The notes beneath the pieces are model-generated. The model made no database searches. It was given only the letters and a program-made list of their open reading frames with translations, and was not told where the DNA came from. Shown piece after piece: positions 10,001 to 17,586 of a stretch of DNA of 36,063 nt. The position numbers and the translations under genes are program-made. Numbering within the stretch: position 1 is the first letter of the stretch; every line of letters starts with the position of its first letter. The DNA is from CAIOZW01 sp049317725 (GTDB taxonomy: Bacteria > Acidobacteriota > Blastocatellia > RBC074): positions 1-36,063 of the forward strand of contig JBMOHS010000016.1 in NCBI GenBank assembly GCA_049317725.1, read 5' to 3'.

Positions 10001-10443
10001 CACTTGGCACCTTGACGAATCCACTCGGTCAGCAGGGAGATCTCTTGCTCGGTCAACCGGTGGGGGGAATCGACCGGCGGCATCCGCCGCGCCTCGTCGC
10101 GATGGGTGATCCGCCGGACCAGTTCGCTCTGCGCGGGATCGCCCGGGACAATTGCCCGTCTCCCCCGGCCCAGGTCCGCCGTCGCCCCCGCTTCGGTATC
10201 CAGCCGCAAGCGGATCTTCTTGGCCCCGGCGTCCGGCCCATGGCAGGCGTAACAGCTCTCGGAGAGAATCGGTCGAATCTCCCGGTTGAACCCAATCGGG
10301 CGAGTTGTCGCTTTAACCCCCCATCGATCTTCCACCAGAAGTCCGACGAGCACTGCCCCCAGCAGCACCAACCCGATGGCCCAGCGTCGCTGTCTTTGGC
10401 CTTGGGCCGTCGATCCGGGTTGTTGTAACCTTGCAATGTCCAT
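7093..10443 (-). CDS. PSCyt1-DUF1549-LamG-DUF1553 protein (copy 1)
   Basis: A 1116-residue exported protein with the planctomycete-type cytochrome architecture. After a single hydrophobic anchor (about 22-37) comes a heme motif CYACH (64-68) in the PSCyt1 domain, then DUF1549 (about 170-370) containing a second heme motif CARCH (353-357) in CARCHTHKYDP. A LamG-like lectin/adhesin fold follows (about 530-700; strands FAISAWFRA, LHFNLVGVW, AQIYLDGKR, ALDEVRIYK), and then DUF1553 to the C-terminus. The frame is open to a TTG at 10482, but the ATG at 10443 has GGAAG at good spacing just upstream and is preferred. Members are thought to act in periplasmic redox or polysaccharide processing, which is inference. 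The DUF1501 gene follows in the same operon. Confidence 0.92.
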   Translation of the reverse strand: MDIARLQQPGSTAQGQRQRRWAIGLVLLGAVLVGLLVEDRWGVKATTRPIGFNREIRPILSESCYACHGPDAGAKKIRLRLDTEAGATADLGRGRRAIVPGDPAQSELVRRITHRDEARRMPPVDSPHRLTEQEISLLTEWIRQGAKWEAHWAFIRPERPALPEVQNRSWIQNGIDHFVLARLEEAGLKPSPEANRATLLRRVSFDLTGLPPTPAELDAFLADSAPNAYEKVVDRLLASPRYGERMAFKWLDAARYADTNGYQIDGERFMWRWRDWVIDAFNRDQPFDQFTIEQLAGDLLPQPTMEQRIATAFNRNHRLNSEDGIVPEEYQVEYVVDRVDTTATVFLGLTMGCARCHTHKYDPLSHEEYYRFYAYFNNIPEDGRAHNFGNSAPWITAPTETQRARGEEIDRQIEKIEQEVARETAAHEDQIEEWARGLAKEPPRHWFPTRELTTRHAFDPDQPVELVATVDHIDMARPDEDLGTREKLDVKKTGFREGTPRYLPSPLGKGAAFDGRLFFDAGNVGNFNFRDRLVDYKDQFAISAWFRADSEQSGAIVTRMKDGPYEKDGNLPKARGYGLFLIDGKLHFNLVGVWADDSYRVETAEKVSLGEWHHVVAIFDSTLPYDRAQIYLDGKRQAIKLNNGRLFRTFNDGGGLLRIGGGGGPEYRFRGALDEVRIYKVAPDEEALAVLATADSIQKIATIPPSQRSHGQRLKLTRAWLNERAPKELRAREARREQLLATRRYLESQFPTVMVMEERPEPRPTFRLRRGAYDQPAERVERGIPAVLTEGAPGWAPANRLELAQWLVSRENPLTARVTVNRFWQTLFGTGIVKSVEDFGLQGERPSHPELLDWLAVEWMEGGGEPSRRWSVKHLLKTIVMSATYRQDSRQPAETSDPENRLLARGPRLRLSAEMIRDQALLAAGLLVERIGGPSVRPYQPPDLLKDMVFSNMTRYTPSTGDGLWRRSLYSHWKRTILNPTMQVFDASPREQCAVRDVRTNTPLQALNLMNDVTYLEAARFLGERMLREGGTTVAERLAWGFRVVTSRPPGKEEWELLQENLTAQINWYRENPKEARRLLEVGERRNGAGLAPSELAAYTLTASLILNLDEAITRP

Positions 10444-10854
10444 TGCTCTTCCACTCTCTTCCCACAGGAAAACTGAATCCAAGCTACGGGTGCCCCACGA
10501 CCTTCTCGTGGTTGATGGCCTGTTTTTGCCAGATCGGACTGTCGGTTCACGGGTGTTCTCTTCCCGTTTTCAATCCCCAGAAGTTTGGCAGCAATACGCT
10601 CAAGATAGGTCAGTTGATTGAGGGAATCAAGTAAGAGGTGTTGCAAGATGAGGGATCAAGGAATGGTCGTTGTTGCAATCATCGAGCCGCTCTTGGTCAA
10701 AGGTCCAGACCATTGGCTGTTGATCTTTTTCCCTCTTCCGTCCGGCAGATTCCTTGACGAAATCGTCACGGGACGGGATGATGAAGCTCTTTTCGATAGG
10801 GTTTGTAACCCCACCCATCTTCTTCTTTCTTTGCATCTTTTTTTGGAGGAACCC
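10444..10854. other. Divergent intergenic region with no clear gene
   Basis: This 411-base gap lies between the leftward DUF1549/DUF1553 gene and the rightward nuclease-ParA gene. The open frame of the latter extends to 10618, but that part lacks domain-like composition and a ribosome site. It reads as untranslated leader. Apart from the promoter candidate at 10754-10782 and the ribosome site at 10845-10850, I see no RNA gene or repeat. Confidence 0.5.
10754..10782 (+). promoter_or_regulatory. Candidate sigma70-type promoter for the nuclease-ParA gene
   Basis: TTGACG (10754-10759), a 17-base spacer and GATGAT (10777-10782) give 5 of 6 and 4 of 6 matches to the housekeeping consensus. The site is about 70 bases upstream of the chosen ATG at 10855. 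The -10 match is moderate, so this is only a candidate. Confidence 0.35.
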
Positions 10855-11979
10855 ATGTCGTTTGTCGACGTTGTCGCCGGCACCTTCGAGCAGCAGGGGT
10901 ACTATGTCTCCTATCCTGGCAAGCACGAATCACGATTCGCGCTTGAGTTGCATCGCCTGGGGAGGCGAATCGCTGTCCAGGTCAAGGACTATCAGACAAG
11001 GTGCAATGTCAACCAGGTGGAGAAGGTGATCGACTTTCTTGAGTCGAAGGAGTGTCGGCAGCGTTTCTCCGAGGTCTGGCTGATCACGAGTCAGGGCTAC
11101 TACGACTCCGTTTCGACCTATGTTCAAGCGTCGGAGATGACCCATTTTCGCCTCGGGACCTTCACTGAGGGCAAGTTGCGGTGGGTCTATCCAGCTGAGC
11201 TGGACGGTGGGGAGACCGCCTCCGGAGAGTTCGAGCAGCGCAAATATATCGGGGTCTTCACCAGCAAAGGGGGCGTCGGCAAGACGACGGTCGCCGCCCA
11301 CTTGGCCGGGGCCTTCGCCCTGATGGGGCATGAGGTAGCTCTGCTTGACCTCGATCCGGATCGAAATCTGCAAAAGCTCTTTGCGGTGGATCCTTCCAAC
11401 CCTACCGGGAGCGCCTCCCTCTTCGTCCCGCCCGTCCAGCGGGACCAGCCTGGTTCGACAATCACCGTTCTCTCACCCGATCAGTGGCCTCAGGGAGACG
11501 TTCGGGGGGCGAAAGTGGTCATCTGTGATTGCTCCCCCGTCCTGGCAGAGAATCCCTCGAGCTTGGTCGAGCGGTTTGACTACTGCCTGATTCCGACCCT
11601 CCTGACGCCGCTCGGAATTGCCAAGAACGCCGACGTCATCCTCCGGACCTTTCAACACGTGCGGGAGATCAACACGAAGGCCGAGATGTTTGCCTTCATT
11701 AACGGGTACATGCCGGCGGAGGAGGAGCGGAATGAGCTTTTTCTGACCCACCTGCGGAAGCATCTTGCGTCGTACCTCAAGACGGATGGCAAATGCAAAT
11801 TTGTTCATCCGCGGTATGCCCATATCCGCCACAGCCTCTCGCTGCTCTACTGGGGAGAACACATCGTCAAGAAGACCCGGCCCCAATTGGCCTTTCAAAA
11901 GGTTGGTGGACGAAGCTACCCGCTTGCCGATTTTCTGAATTTGGCCAAGTACCTCGAACGTCATACCGAGATTGAATAG
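10855..11979 (+). CDS. Nuclease-like (PD-(D/E)xK/Mrr type) domain fused to ParA/MinD ATPase
   Basis: A 374-residue two-part protein. Residues 1-125 look like a restriction-endonuclease-fold domain: SRFALELHRLGRRIAVQVKDYQ at 26-47 gives an acidic residue (E31) then the QVK motif (42-44), and WLITSQGYYD (about 75-84) matches the later strand of Mrr-type domains. The classic first Asp is not obvious, so the site could be degenerate. Residues 130-374 are a ParA/MinD ATPase: deviant Walker A TSKGGVGKTT (136-145), LLDLDPDRN (Walker A'), VVICDCSP (Walker B, D225). The start at 10855 has GGAGGA five bases upstream. It ends 225 bases before the next gene and has no ParB or partner gene nearby. Such fusions suggest an ATPase steering a DNA-cleaving or DNA-binding domain, perhaps in defence or DNA segregation; the role is inference. 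Confidence 0.85.
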   Translation: MSFVDVVAGTFEQQGYYVSYPGKHESRFALELHRLGRRIAVQVKDYQTRCNVNQVEKVIDFLESKECRQRFSEVWLITSQGYYDSVSTYVQASEMTHFRLGTFTEGKLRWVYPAELDGGETASGEFEQRKYIGVFTSKGGVGKTTVAAHLAGAFALMGHEVALLDLDPDRNLQKLFAVDPSNPTGSASLFVPPVQRDQPGSTITVLSPDQWPQGDVRGAKVVICDCSPVLAENPSSLVERFDYCLIPTLLTPLGIAKNADVILRTFQHVREINTKAEMFAFINGYMPAEEERNELFLTHLRKHLASYLKTDGKCKFVHPRYAHIRHSLSLLYWGEHIVKKTRPQLAFQKVGGRSYPLADFLNLAKYLERHTEIE

Positions 11980-12204
11980 TCAGACGGTGGGGTGGCCCCT
12001 GGTGGGGGGGGCAAGGCCAGGGAGTCGTACGAGGCCGAATCAGACCTTGCCGCACTTGGCGATCTCTTCCGGATCGGCTAGTGTTACCCGGCAAGTAAGG
12101 GAGGTGGGGCGCTGCTCCTCTGGTTCGATCAACGGCTTTGTCCAGTCAGACGACTGAAGAAGAGGAGGAGAGATCACGTTCCCAGTCTCTTCGCCCAAGT
12201 CCGG

Positions 12205-13488
12205 ATGGCTTGGTGTCCGGTGCCGGTCGCGGACGACCGGAGTTTCCTGTCAAAAGGGAAGAGGAGGAGTTCTCCCTCTTCCCGTGCGCTGATCACGCGA
12301 GAAGAAGCGAGCGTCTTGTCCTCCAAACCACCACGACTGATCTTTCTCGACCTGCTGCGAGCGCTGGCGGTGCTGATGATGGTCCAGGGCCACACCGTCG
12401 ACGTCCTGCTGGCCAATGCCTCCCGCCAGGACTCGTCTTGGTTCTACCACCTCTGGCTCTACGTTCGCGGGATGACGGCACCGATCTTCCTGGTGACCAC
12501 GGGAACGGTCTTTGTCTATCTGCTCCGTTCGGCTGGGCAGCCCCTGGCAGGGAATCCACGCTGGCGCAAGGGGGTTCGCCGGGCGCTGCTGCTCTATGTG
12601 CTGGGCTATCTGCTCCACTTTCCGATCGGCTCCCCACGCGCCGCGCTCTCACTGCCCCCGGAACGATGGCTCGGATTCTGGGCTGTCGATGTGCTCCAGT
12701 TGATTGGGTCTGGACTGCTGCTGCTTCTGCTCGGAGCCTGGGTGGCGGAACGGAGCCGGATCCGGGAAGAGCTTGTCTACGGCGTCTCGTCGCTCTTCTT
12801 CTTCCTGGCCGTGATCGTCACCGAGTATGTCGACTGGGGACGCTGGTTGCCGCCAGGGCTCGTCGCCTATCTCTTCTCGAAGACGGGCTCCCTCTTCCCC
12901 CTCTTCCCCTGGGCGGGGTACATCTTGGCGGGAGGAGTGCTGGCCCGCTACCTGGGGAGAAACTTTCCGGCGATCACCGGCCTTGCCGCGGCGCGTCGAC
13001 TGGGGATCCGGCTGGCGCTCCTGGGGACAACCATGGTCTCCCTCTTCTTTGTCGCTCGAAGGATCAAGGAATTTGGAGTCGGATCAGAGGAGTTCTGGAT
13101 CGTCAATCCCGATCTCTTTCTTCTGCGGCTCGGCTCGGTCCTCTTGCTGATCACCGTGCTGGTTCTGCTCTCGGTACGAGTGCGCACTGTTCCTTCGCTT
13201 CTCTTGACGATCGGTCGGCGGACCCTCCTCATCTATGTGGTCCACTTGGTCATGCTCTACGGCAGCGCGTGGTCACCCGGGATCGATCGCCTCTGTTCGC
13301 GCTGTCTAGGGATCGGGCCCTCGATCCTCTCAGCCCTGCTGATGATCAGTGCCATGATCCTCCTCGCCATTCTCTACACCCGTGTCGAAGCCCACTCAGG
13401 GTGGAGTGGCTCCGCGCTGCGTGGATGGTCTGGTCGGCTCTGGTCCCGGCTCGCGAGGCGTTCCGAGAGAAGCTCTTCCCGCCTGTGA
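12205..13488 (+). CDS. Multi-pass DUF1624/heparan-N-acetyltransferase-like membrane protein
   Basis: A 427-residue polytopic protein with roughly ten hydrophobic segments. The first segment follows RLIFLDLLRALAVLMMVQGHT (about 45-65), a pattern shared with DUF1624/YeiB-type acyltransferases: an Arg-Asp motif and a membrane His. The next segment, MTAPIFLVTTGTVFVYLL (about 92-109), fits the same family. These proteins move acetyl or other acyl groups across the membrane to sugars, which is inference here. The N-terminal 40 residues are charged and low in pattern, and no ribosome site precedes the ATG at 12205; an in-frame TTG at 12316 would keep all conserved parts, so the start is uncertain. 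The C-terminal tail is Arg/Ser-rich. It follows the nuclease-ParA gene on the same strand. Confidence 0.75.
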   Translation: MAWCPVPVADDRSFLSKGKRRSSPSSRALITREEASVLSSKPPRLIFLDLLRALAVLMMVQGHTVDVLLANASRQDSSWFYHLWLYVRGMTAPIFLVTTGTVFVYLLRSAGQPLAGNPRWRKGVRRALLLYVLGYLLHFPIGSPRAALSLPPERWLGFWAVDVLQLIGSGLLLLLLGAWVAERSRIREELVYGVSSLFFFLAVIVTEYVDWGRWLPPGLVAYLFSKTGSLFPLFPWAGYILAGGVLARYLGRNFPAITGLAAARRLGIRLALLGTTMVSLFFVARRIKEFGVGSEEFWIVNPDLFLLRLGSVLLLITVLVLLSVRVRTVPSLLLTIGRRTLLIYVVHLVMLYGSAWSPGIDRLCSRCLGIGPSILSALLMISAMILLAILYTRVEAHSGWSGSALRGWSGRLWSRLARRSERSSSRL

Positions 13489-13625
13489 CCGGAAGGGGGC
13501 CCCAAGCGACTTGCCCCGATCCAGTGCCGTCTACAAGTACATCGACAACTACCCGAGGGCCGCTCGAGCCAGACGCGCCTACCCAGACTTCTCCTGCCTT
13601 GACGGACGAAGGGCTTCCCCCAGGC

Positions 13626-13664
13626 AAAAAAAAGCGGCATCGCTTGTAAACAAACGCATGCCGC
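13626..13664 (-). terminator. Rho-independent terminator (leftward), distal
   Basis: Reading leftward, a 7-bp GC-rich stem (GCGGCAT with ATGCCGC, 13634-13640 and 13658-13664) is followed by eight Ts (13626-13633). On the plus strand the hairpin is not followed by T's, so the direction is leftward. It is more than 100 bases beyond the TonB receptor's own terminator, which suggests a separate transcript or a backup stop. Confidence 0.7.
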
Positions 13665-13760
13665 ACGCGAAACTCACACATTGTTGGAAGCGCTTGCTTC
13701 CATCATACTAGACGCTCCTCCCCCGCCTTTTTTGTCCCTCTCGGCAACTTTTTTTGAGGA

Positions 13761-13802
13761 AAGAAAAAAAGAGAGGGCCGGCCCTCGAGAGAAGCCGGCC
13801 CT
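13761..13802 (-). terminator. Rho-independent terminator of the TonB receptor gene
   Basis: A perfect 9-bp stem (AGGGCCGGC at 13774-13782 with GCCGGCCCT at 13794-13802, 11-base loop) is followed leftward by a T-rich tract (complement of 13761-13773). It lies about 60 bases past the receptor stop codon at 13861. Confidence 0.8.
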
Positions 13803-13818
13803 GCTGCCTGGTCAAGCA

Positions 13819-13846
13819 GGGAGGCTGGAATCGATCCCAGCCTCCC
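13819..13846. other. 10-bp perfect hairpin beside the receptor stop
   Basis: GGGAGGCTGG (13819-13828) pairs exactly with CCAGCCTCCC (13837-13846) around an 8-base loop, only 14 bases past the receptor stop codon. It has no T tract, so it probably protects the 3' end or aids the terminator at 13761-13802. Confidence 0.55.
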
Positions 13847-13860
13847 CGCCAAGGCGAGCA

Positions 13861-16800
13861 TTAGAAGTGCAGTTTGAGGGCAAACTGCACGATGCGTGGG
13901 TCGAACGTGCTGGTGACCCGCCCGAAGGCGGCGCTGCGGACGTCGACGACCGGAGCGCTGAAGTTGGTCCGATTCAAGAAGTTGAAGAACTCGGCGCGGA
14001 ACTCGATCCGGGCTTCCTCATTGAGGGCGCGGAGCGGGAAGTTCTTCTGCAGTCCAAAATCGACCTGGTAGAAAGGGAATCCGTAGACAGCATTGCGCCC
14101 CAAGTTTCCAAAGGGTTGATCTGCCGTCGGGACGCTGATCTTGGTGCGGTCGAAGAAGTACTCGAACTCCTTCAAACCAAGGGCGTTGCGCTGGGCCTCG
14201 GTCGAGCGGAGCGGCCCGCCGGTGACATTGGGCCGCAAGGCAACACCGCCGAGGAAGTCGGGCTGGCCATCGGAGAGTCGCTGGTCGAAGTCGGCGTAGC
14301 GAAGGTTGAGCGGCTGCCCGCTCTGCAGCCAGACGGTGCTGCTGATCGCCCAGCCGCCGATGACCGCGTCGAGGGCCGCAGGCATCGCTCCGCCCAGCCA
14401 TTTCCCCTTGCCAAAGGGGACCTCCCAGACGAGGCTCGTCGTGTTGTTGAAGCGCTGATCGAAGCTCGACGGTCCCTTGTCATTCCTCGGGTCAAGGACG
14501 TTCTGCGGGTTGGGAGAGCCTCCGTTGCTGACCTCGAGCACCTGGGACGAGTTGTCGATCGCCTTGGAGTAGGTGAAGGAGTTGAGGAGCAGCAGGGAGT
14601 TGGCGCGGTGCTCCACCTTGACCTGCAACGCATTGTAGCTGGAGAAGCCATCCGGCAGGATAGCCGTGATGTTACCCACCCGGACCGGACCGACGCCGGG
14701 GATGGTCACGCTCTGAATTGGCCGTCGATCGAGGAGCGAGGGGCGCTGGGCCGCCGGCAGGGCCAGCTCCGCCGTCGTCAACGGTCGTGCCTGATTGAAA
14801 TCGGGCAGGATCGGCAGGTTGCTTCCGCGATTGCCGACGTAGGCGACATCCACCATCGTGTTGCGGGTCAACTGGTGCTGGATGGTCACGTGCCAGTTCT
14901 GGACGTCGCTCCAGGGAAGATCCCGTGGCATGTAGAGGATCACGCTGCCCGGGCTCGAGAGGAGGTTGGTTGGGTACCCATCCTGCGTTCGCCGGAAGCA
15001 GCCACTGAAGTTGTTGCCCGTACAGACGTTCCCGAGGGTCGCCGCCGTATTCTGCACGGAGGCCCGCGTGACGAATGGTGCGTTGGTATTCATCAGCTCG
15101 GCACTGGCCATTCGGTTCCAGTAGTTGTAGCCGAGGGCATAGCCGGTGCGCAGGACCGTCTTGTCGAAGATCTGCCACGCGAGCCCGACCCGCGGAACGA
15201 AGTTGTTGGTATCGAGGTCGCGGATCGCCCGTTCGGCGGCCGACCCGTCCTGCGCGACTACCACTGAACGGGTGGTCGGATCAAAGTTGGCCAAGCGGTT
15301 GTTGGCGTCGTAGACCGGCGTCACCAGCTCGTACCGAAGCCCAAGGTTGAGCGTCACCTTCGACGACAGCTTGAAGTCGTCCTGGAGATACCAGTAGTGG
15401 AACCGCTGGCGCATCTCTGCCCGGGCCTGCGTCGCGAGCTGATAGTTGTTGCGGGCCCCAAAGAAGAAGTCTGCCAAGTTGTGGAAGTAGGTCGCTCCCA
15501 CCGTCGTGTTCGGGCGGCTGAATCCTCCGCCGTAGTTGTCGATGCCGTAGAGGGGGTTGGTGTCATCGACAGTCTGGTTGAGCGCGACATACTCGTAGCC
15601 CGTCTTGAGGCTGTGACGGCCGGCGAGGAAGGTCATGTTCAGCCGTGAATTGATCGTCGTCGGGAATTGGGATTGCGGATTGGTCGACTGACGACCGATT
15701 CGTGTGCCCAGCCCACCGATATCCTGCGGGGTAATCCCGCCCTGAATGCGCGCACCTTCCGGCAGCCCAGTGATCCCGAAGAGCTCGCGCATGCTCGGCC
15801 CACCGACTGATGCGGGCAATCGATCCATTCCCAATCGCGTCACCGCGAAGCGGTAGTCGAGCACCGTCTTCGGGTTGACCGTCCAAGTGACTCCGCCAAC
15901 TCCTTGCTGGTTGTAGCTCGCCAGGTTCCCGATGGCGTTTCCGCCGGAGAACCCGGTGATCAGCCCCGGCTGCTGGATCGTTTGCCGCCGGTGGCTGTAC
16001 CGCGCAAACCCACTCAGTCGATCACTGAAGGTGTGGTCGAGTCTCAGATCTCCCTTGTCCTCAAAGAGGCGGTTCCGAATGAACCCACCATAGTTGTTGG
16101 CCACCCCGAAGGCACCCCCACCGGGTCGGTTGGGGGCTGGCAGATTGCCCAGGACCGTGCGTGCGAACCGTGTCATCGGGACAGGCTGCCCGGCAGCAAT
16201 CACCGTTCCGGCAGTGATCGTCCTCCCTTGGTCATCGACAAAGTCGTACGGTACCCGCACGTCTGTCCCCAGAATCCCTCGCCGTTGATCGAGCGTCGGC
16301 AGGGAGGCCAGCCCGAAGGGGCTCTGAATCCAACGCGATCCCTCATAATCGAGCATGAAGAACGTCCGATCCCGCACGATCGGTCCGCCAAAGACAAACC
16401 CGAACTGGTTGCGGTTGACCTGCGGCTTGCGCCCATCGATCGGCCGGAAGAAGCCGGCCGCGTTGAGCGCCGTGTTCTGCAGGAAGTTCCAGGCACGACC
16501 GTGGAATTCGTTGGTGCCACTTCGCGTCGAGACGTTCATCACCGCACCCGTCGTCCGGCCATACTCCGCACTGTAGGTGTTGACCGACATCCGGAACTCC
16601 GCCACAAAATCGGGTGAAGGCTGGACGGCTTGATTGGAGAATCCCTGATTGGTCGTTCCGTAGAAGTTGTTGTCGATCCCGTCGAGCAGGAAGTTGTTGT
16701 AGACACTCCGCTGCCCATTGACGTTGTAGGCCCCCTCGCGCCGGAACGAGATGTCTCCCTGATTGCCCGATTGCGATTGACGAACCCCGGGTGCCAGCAG

Positions 16801-17289
16801 CGCCAGCGATGAGTAGGTCCGCCCGAGGATCGGCAGATTGGTCATCTGCTTCTCACCAATGATCTGCCCCTTGGAACTGGAGTCTGTCTCGAGCAAGGGC
16901 ACTTGACCGCTGACCGTGATCACCTCCGTCGCCGCTCCCACTTGCAGCGCAAGATCGACCCGTTTCCGTGCCTCGACCGTCACCGCCACCTCCTCGACCA
17001 CACCGGTCGAGAAGCCCGCCAACTCCGCCGTCACGCGGTAGGCGCCGATCTTCACCGAAGGGAAGAGGTAGTCCCCGTTCGGGTCGGTTGTCGTGGTTGC
17101 CGTAATCCCGGTCGCGGTATTTCGCAGGGTGACCTTCGCTCCTGGCAGGACTGCTCCATTTGGGTCCCGCACCGTCCCGAGGACCACTGCCGTCTCAAAC
17201 TGAGCCCAAACAGGAATGGTCATCAAGGTGATACACGCTACCGCCACGGCCCAGCGCAGGGTCTGCTTGTAAGTTTCCACTTTCTGCAT
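13861..17289 (-). CDS. TonB-dependent receptor with carboxypeptidase-regulatory-like N-domain
   Basis: A 1142-residue outer-membrane receptor. An N-terminal signal peptide (Lys/Arg region, hydrophobic core, VWAQ near 27-30) is followed by a CarboxypepD_reg/Cna-B-like domain (about 33-115; GTVRDPNGAVLPGAKVTL, GDYLFPSVKIGAYRV). A plug domain with NLPILGRTYSSLALLAPG and YNVNGQRS follows, then a long beta-barrel ending in an aromatic residue (FALKLHF), the outer-membrane insertion signal. This Oar-like type is much expanded in Acidobacteria and is thought to import oligosaccharides or other large solutes; the substrate cannot be told and no dedicated partner genes are beside it. AAGGAG six bases before the ATG at 17289 fixes the start; the frame is open to 17406. 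Confidence 0.93.
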   Translation of the reverse strand: MQKVETYKQTLRWAVAVACITLMTIPVWAQFETAVVLGTVRDPNGAVLPGAKVTLRNTATGITATTTTDPNGDYLFPSVKIGAYRVTAELAGFSTGVVEEVAVTVEARKRVDLALQVGAATEVITVSGQVPLLETDSSSKGQIIGEKQMTNLPILGRTYSSLALLAPGVRQSQSGNQGDISFRREGAYNVNGQRSVYNNFLLDGIDNNFYGTTNQGFSNQAVQPSPDFVAEFRMSVNTYSAEYGRTTGAVMNVSTRSGTNEFHGRAWNFLQNTALNAAGFFRPIDGRKPQVNRNQFGFVFGGPIVRDRTFFMLDYEGSRWIQSPFGLASLPTLDQRRGILGTDVRVPYDFVDDQGRTITAGTVIAAGQPVPMTRFARTVLGNLPAPNRPGGGAFGVANNYGGFIRNRLFEDKGDLRLDHTFSDRLSGFARYSHRRQTIQQPGLITGFSGGNAIGNLASYNQQGVGGVTWTVNPKTVLDYRFAVTRLGMDRLPASVGGPSMRELFGITGLPEGARIQGGITPQDIGGLGTRIGRQSTNPQSQFPTTINSRLNMTFLAGRHSLKTGYEYVALNQTVDDTNPLYGIDNYGGGFSRPNTTVGATYFHNLADFFFGARNNYQLATQARAEMRQRFHYWYLQDDFKLSSKVTLNLGLRYELVTPVYDANNRLANFDPTTRSVVVAQDGSAAERAIRDLDTNNFVPRVGLAWQIFDKTVLRTGYALGYNYWNRMASAELMNTNAPFVTRASVQNTAATLGNVCTGNNFSGCFRRTQDGYPTNLLSSPGSVILYMPRDLPWSDVQNWHVTIQHQLTRNTMVDVAYVGNRGSNLPILPDFNQARPLTTAELALPAAQRPSLLDRRPIQSVTIPGVGPVRVGNITAILPDGFSSYNALQVKVEHRANSLLLLNSFTYSKAIDNSSQVLEVSNGGSPNPQNVLDPRNDKGPSSFDQRFNNTTSLVWEVPFGKGKWLGGAMPAALDAVIGGWAISSTVWLQSGQPLNLRYADFDQRLSDGQPDFLGGVALRPNVTGGPLRSTEAQRNALGLKEFEYFFDRTKISVPTADQPFGNLGRNAVYGFPFYQVDFGLQKNFPLRALNEEARIEFRAEFFNFLNRTNFSAPVVDVRSAAFGRVTSTFDPRIVQFALKLHF

Positions 17290-17361
17290 CGTTTTCTCCT
17301 TCTCCTTCAAGTTGATGAACAGGATCGTCAACCGCGATCCCTGTTGTCTTGACGCAATTGA

Positions 17362-17385
17362 ACCCCCCGCCTTCAGCGTGGGGGT
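17362..17385. other. Small hairpin resembling an IS200/IS605-type end
   Basis: A 9-bp stem with one bulged T (ACCCCCCGC at 17362-17370, GCGTGGGGGT at 17376-17385) and the loop CTTCA lies between the TonB receptor and the glycosyltransferase. The loop and the C-run/G-run stem, with TTG-A before and TTGTCA after, resemble the subterminal hairpins of IS200/IS605 elements from memory. No transposase or TnpB gene is near, so it could be a relic, or just a local hairpin in the receptor leader. Confidence 0.4.
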
Positions 17386-17586
17386 AATTGTCATATTTGG
17401 TGTCAACGATAACGGTCGACATTCTACCTCTCCAGTGTTAGAAAAGGCTTATCAGTGTCCGCGCCGCCATAAAATGGATCAACCACAGTCACGGCGAAGA
17501 TGGCCGGTGAGGATGACCGGCAAGGATGGTGGAGAGAGGATGCGAGGTTGGCGGGGAAGATCGCGGAGGGGGGAGAGTCTGCCGGG

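Larger units (their letters stand above)
13489..13860. other. Convergent intergenic region with stacked hairpins
   Basis: This 372-base gap lies between the stop of the acyltransferase-like gene (plus) and the stop of the TonB receptor (minus). I see no protein gene. It holds two terminator-like hairpins facing left (13626-13664 and 13761-13802), a 10-bp hairpin adjacent to the receptor stop (13819-13846), and a short perfect hairpin at 13685-13702. TATGAT on the minus strand (about 13702-13707) lies between the two terminators. See the findings for a possible small RNA. Confidence 0.6.

Noticed and set aside
8602..10428. Long open frame (608 codons) on the plus strand
   Set aside because: It is antisense to the DUF1549/DUF1553 gene, has no ribosome site and its translation is a shadow of that gene's codons.
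10618..10854. N-terminal extension of the nuclease-ParA gene
   Set aside because: The stretch is not domain-like; GGAGGA before the ATG at 10855 marks the start.
13681..15267. Long open frame (528 codons) on the plus strand opposite the TonB receptor
   Set aside because: Shadow in GC-rich coding DNA; composition is rich in Arg/Glu/Val/Gly with no domain signature, and the real protein is on the other strand.
17500..17586. Upstream ATG for the GT-C glycosyltransferase
   Set aside because: It adds a charged segment without pattern; the ATG at 17587 is closer to the first membrane helix and has a ribosome site.
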